Source: DASYHQ01 sp038223165
GTDB lineage: Bacteria > Planctomycetota > Phycisphaerae > Tepidisphaerales > Tepidisphaeraceae
Direction: 5' to 3'
Length of the DNA: 15,844 nucleotides
Assembly (NCBI GenBank): GCA_038223165.1
Contig: JBBRHE010000072.1
Span: 1-15,844, forward strand
Both the position numbers and the translations under genes were made by a program. Every line of letters starts with the position of its first letter. The stretch's first letter is position 1. Under the pieces are notes generated by a model that did no database searches, was not told where the DNA came from, and was given only the letters and a program-made list of their open reading frames with translations. Below are positions 14,131 to 15,844 of the stretch, piece after piece.

Positions 14131-14203
14131 AGCGGGCGAAGGGGGTCGAACCCTCGACATTCACGTTGGGAACGTGACGCTCTGCCAACTGAGCTACGCC
14201 CGC
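14131..14203 (-). tRNA. tRNA-Gly, anticodon CCC
   Basis: 73 nt fold into a full cloverleaf on the minus strand: acceptor GCGGGCG with CGCCCGC, D arm GCTC/GAGC, anticodon stem TCACG/CGTGA with loop TTCCCAA, and T arm GAGGG-TTCGACC-CCCTT. The discriminator base is T. The anticodon CCC reads the glycine codon GGG. CCA is not encoded; the 3' flank is TTTTTCC, so the CCA-adding enzyme is needed. Confidence 0.97.
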
Positions 14204-14293
14204 ACTGACGTCATCCTAGCAAGCGCCGGGTGGGGGTCAAGGAAAAGCTTTGGTAGCGCTGGTGCGTAGTCGACGTCGGCCGGCGTTTGGAGA

Positions 14294-14569
14294 TCACCAA
14301 AGGATCGTCAGCAGGACAATCGCCACGCAGAGGATAACGCCGACGACGAGCCAGCGCGGTTTGCGCGGGGTTGCGTCTTCACCGGAAATGTATTTTCCGC
14401 AGGCGGGGCAGCGTTCGGCTTGTTCGTAGACGGCTTTGCCGCAATGGGGGCAGTCGATCGTTTCGATGAATTCATCGTCATCGTCGTCCATGTCTCTGGC
14501 GTCGGGATATTCCTTGGCGCGAAGGCCTGTGGTGTCTTCCTCGTCGTCATCGGGGTAGCGGGGGGCCAT
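14294..14569 (-). CDS. Small zinc-ribbon protein with C-terminal transmembrane helix
   Basis: The 91-residue product begins with an acidic, Asp/Glu-rich segment (about residues 1-39), followed by a zinc ribbon with two CxxC pairs in CPHCGKAVYEQAERCPACGK. A short basic linker (PRKPR) and a single hydrophobic helix at the C-terminus (WLVVGVILCVAIVLLTILW) follow, giving a tail-anchored topology with the ribbon in the cytoplasm. The role is unknown; similar small proteins are usually annotated only as zinc-ribbon domain proteins. I chose ATG 14569 over TTG 14602. No Shine-Dalgarno sequence is present, but TACAAT lies 6 nt before the ATG. Confidence 0.8.
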   Translation of the reverse strand: MAPRYPDDDEEDTTGLRAKEYPDARDMDDDDDEFIETIDCPHCGKAVYEQAERCPACGKYISGEDATPRKPRWLVVGVILCVAIVLLTILW

Positions 14570-14575
14570 AGTGGG

Positions 14576-14581
14576 ATTGTA
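14576..14581 (-). promoter_or_regulatory. Candidate -10 box of the zinc-ribbon gene
   Basis: TACAAT ends 6 nt before the ATG at 14569 on the minus strand, the spacing expected for a leaderless transcript. Only a weak -35 candidate (TTGGCT, 15 nt further upstream) is present. Confidence 0.4.
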
Positions 14582-14600
14582 CGAGCGGTGGACGTCAGCC

Positions 14601-14632
14601 AAAAGAAAGGGCGTCCCAAGTGAGACGCCCTT
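14601..14632 (-). terminator. Intrinsic terminator of the multi-pass membrane protein gene
   Basis: A 9-bp stem, AAGGGCGTC paired with GACGCCCTT, with an 8-nt loop is followed on the minus strand by TTTCTTTT (overlapping the end of the stem). It starts 23 nt after the stop codon of the membrane protein gene and separates it from the zinc-ribbon gene. Confidence 0.85.
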
Positions 14633-14655
14633 CGTTCATCGAATGTCCTGACGAT

Positions 14656-15844
14656 TTATGTCGTCGGTGGATTGCTCGGTGGTGGCTCGATCGGGGGCGC
14701 TGAGGGTGGCGAACTCGGGGGCACTTCCGTTGACGCGACAACGGATGGCGCGACCGGGGCGGGCTCGTCGGTCGGCGTTGTTACAGCGGCCACGGTGGCA
14801 GCGGTCGCGGTGGGGGTTTCGGTCGATTCGGAGAAATCCTCATCGGCCTGCTCGACATACACGTCATCCAAATCCGTTGCATCCACCTCGCGGCGGAGCA
14901 GGAAGTAGATGATCGTGTTCGATGAGAAGTAGAAGCTGATCACGTACGCGCCCAGCATCGCGACCGTCACGGCGACCCAGAACTTGATCAGGCTCGCCGC
15001 GATCTCTTCGGACCACTTCAGTTCCTTGTTAGGAATGTCGTACAGCAGCGTGTCGCGCTCGGGCTTCTGCCAGATGGCGACGCCGGTGGGGTTGTACGTG
15101 GTCGTCTCGTTCTTCACGACGGGCGTGCCAGTCCAGTAGGCGTAGGGCTGATGCGTTTTGCCCAGGAACCAACCGGTCGAGGTATGGGCGACCGTTAGCA
15201 GGACGATAAGGAACAAACGGACGAAGAAGTACGTTAATGCTCCATAACCCAGCGCGACCGCCGAGTAGAAAATCGTCCGCCATGGTCTAGCGAAGACATA
15301 GCTGAAGCTGCGGCTGATGGCGTCGAAGCTGTCCGACCCCTCGACGGCGATCGTCGGGTACATCAGGTTCAGCCCCCCCACCGTGCCGAACAGGACGAGC
15401 GTGATGACCACCCCGCCGAGCAGGGCAAGGACGAACAGCAGGCCGCCGACGATGGGGCCGATGACCGGGATGTAGAACAGCAGCCCGCCCGTCGCAAGCA
15501 GCAGGCCGAGGCCAAGGACGATCAGCAAGGGGATAACGGGGGCGAAGACGAAGCTGAGGACCTTGCTGACGCTGAATTGGAGGGCCTGGCGGACGCTGAT
15601 CTTTTCGTCGCGGGCGGCGTGGACGGCCGCGATCCGGCTGATCGCCCCGCCGAACACGGCCCAGACGAGCAGGAACAGGACGGCGAACAGGACGGCGAAG
15701 AGCAGGTGGTAGCGGAGGAGCCACGCCGGGCCGACGGCGAAGAAATTCCGGACGCCGTCATAGACGTTCGGCTGGCCGGCGCCGGCGCCGGCGGGGGCGC
15801 CGCGGGCGCGGTCGCCGCCGCGGCCCGGCCTCGCCACGTCCGCC
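14656..15844 (-). CDS. Multi-pass membrane protein with Pro-rich C-terminal tail, 5' end outside the window
   Basis: The reading frame is open to the right edge, so the true start is probably beyond it; a GTG at 15837 is internal or a poor candidate. Numbering from that GTG, hydrophobic helices lie near 41-64, 95-118, 122-155, 187-217 and 283-313. The segment VEGSDSFDAISRSFSYVFAR (165-184) before a helix resembles the membrane domains found with glycerophosphodiester phosphodiesterases and related DUF4013-type proteins, a weak likeness only. A soluble loop (about 218-280) lies between the last helices. The C-terminal 75 residues are acidic and then rich in Pro, Ser and Thr (SSPPSAPPIEPPPSNPP). 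The visible N-terminal part is Gly/Ala/Arg rich and extremely GC rich. Function unknown. Confidence 0.8.
   Translation of the reverse strand, partial: ADVARPGRGGDRARGAPAGAGAGQPNVYDGVRNFFAVGPAWLLRYHLLFAVLFAVLFLLVWAVFGGAISRIAAVHAARDEKISVRQALQFSVSKVLSFVFAPVIPLLIVLGLGLLLATGGLLFYIPVIGPIVGGLLFVLALLGGVVITLVLFGTVGGLNLMYPTIAVEGSDSFDAISRSFSYVFARPWRTIFYSAVALGYGALTYFFVRLFLIVLLTVAHTSTGWFLGKTHQPYAYWTGTPVVKNETTTYNPTGVAIWQKPERDTLLYDIPNKELKWSEEIAASLIKFWVAVTVAMLGAYVISFYFSSNTIIYFLLRREVDATDLDDVYVEQADEDFSESTETPTATAATVAAVTTPTDEPAPVAPSVVASTEVPPSSPPSAPPIEPPPSNPPTT

Noticed and set aside
14248..14302. Inverted repeat CTTTGGT / ACCAAAG around the end of the zinc-ribbon gene
   Set aside because: The arms are only 7 bp with about 40 bp between them and one lies within the coding end; too weak to call a terminator or a repeat of the hairpin class.

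Overview
The window looks like chromosomal DNA of a planctomycete, most probably of the Phycisphaerae type. The reasons are high GC, many genes without a Shine-Dalgarno sequence, a very large AsmA-like protein, a TIGR02001-type outer-membrane barrel (so a diderm envelope), a lone atpC, and intergenic hairpins built from short repeated words. This placement is inference; the window has no rRNA or other marker gene.

Layout. Left edge, minus strand: gmd followed by the 5' part of a GDP-L-fucose synthase gene, the two steps from GDP-mannose to GDP-L-fucose. Divergent to gmd is a 1406-residue AsmA/TamB-like envelope protein, across a 199-bp gap holding two operator-like palindromes. Next on the plus strand come a periplasmic branched-chain amino acid binding protein and a LivH permease, with no livM, livG or livF following. 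A hotdog-fold-like protein (minus) and an outer-membrane beta-barrel protein (plus) diverge. Then come an isolated atpC (minus), a small lipoprotein (plus, with a strong terminator), a TatD-type metal hydrolase (minus) and a small conserved-looking helical protein (minus).

The most interesting stretch is about 12765-13190. A sigma70-like promoter is followed by about 390 nt with at least seven good stem-loops, including a three-way junction, and then a 13-bp intrinsic terminator. I could not match it to RNase P RNA, tmRNA, SRP RNA, 6S RNA or a riboswitch that I know. It also contains an 11-codon ORF with a nearly perfect Shine-Dalgarno sequence that pairs with an upstream anti-SD-like segment. 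Downstream lie a HisN-type phosphatase (plus), tRNA-Gly(CCC) (minus), a zinc-ribbon membrane protein (minus) and a multi-pass membrane protein running off the right edge (minus).

A second pattern spans the window. Six gene 3' ends (gmd, the AsmA-like gene, livJ, the outer-membrane protein, the TatD gene and the small helical gene) are each followed within 4 to 41 nt by a long hairpin. Five different word families are used, and one family occurs twice with 37 of 38 bases identical in its right arm. Three minus-strand genes (atpC, the small helical gene and the zinc-ribbon gene) have a -10-like hexamer exactly 6 nt before the ATG and no Shine-Dalgarno sequence, which suggests leaderless transcripts.
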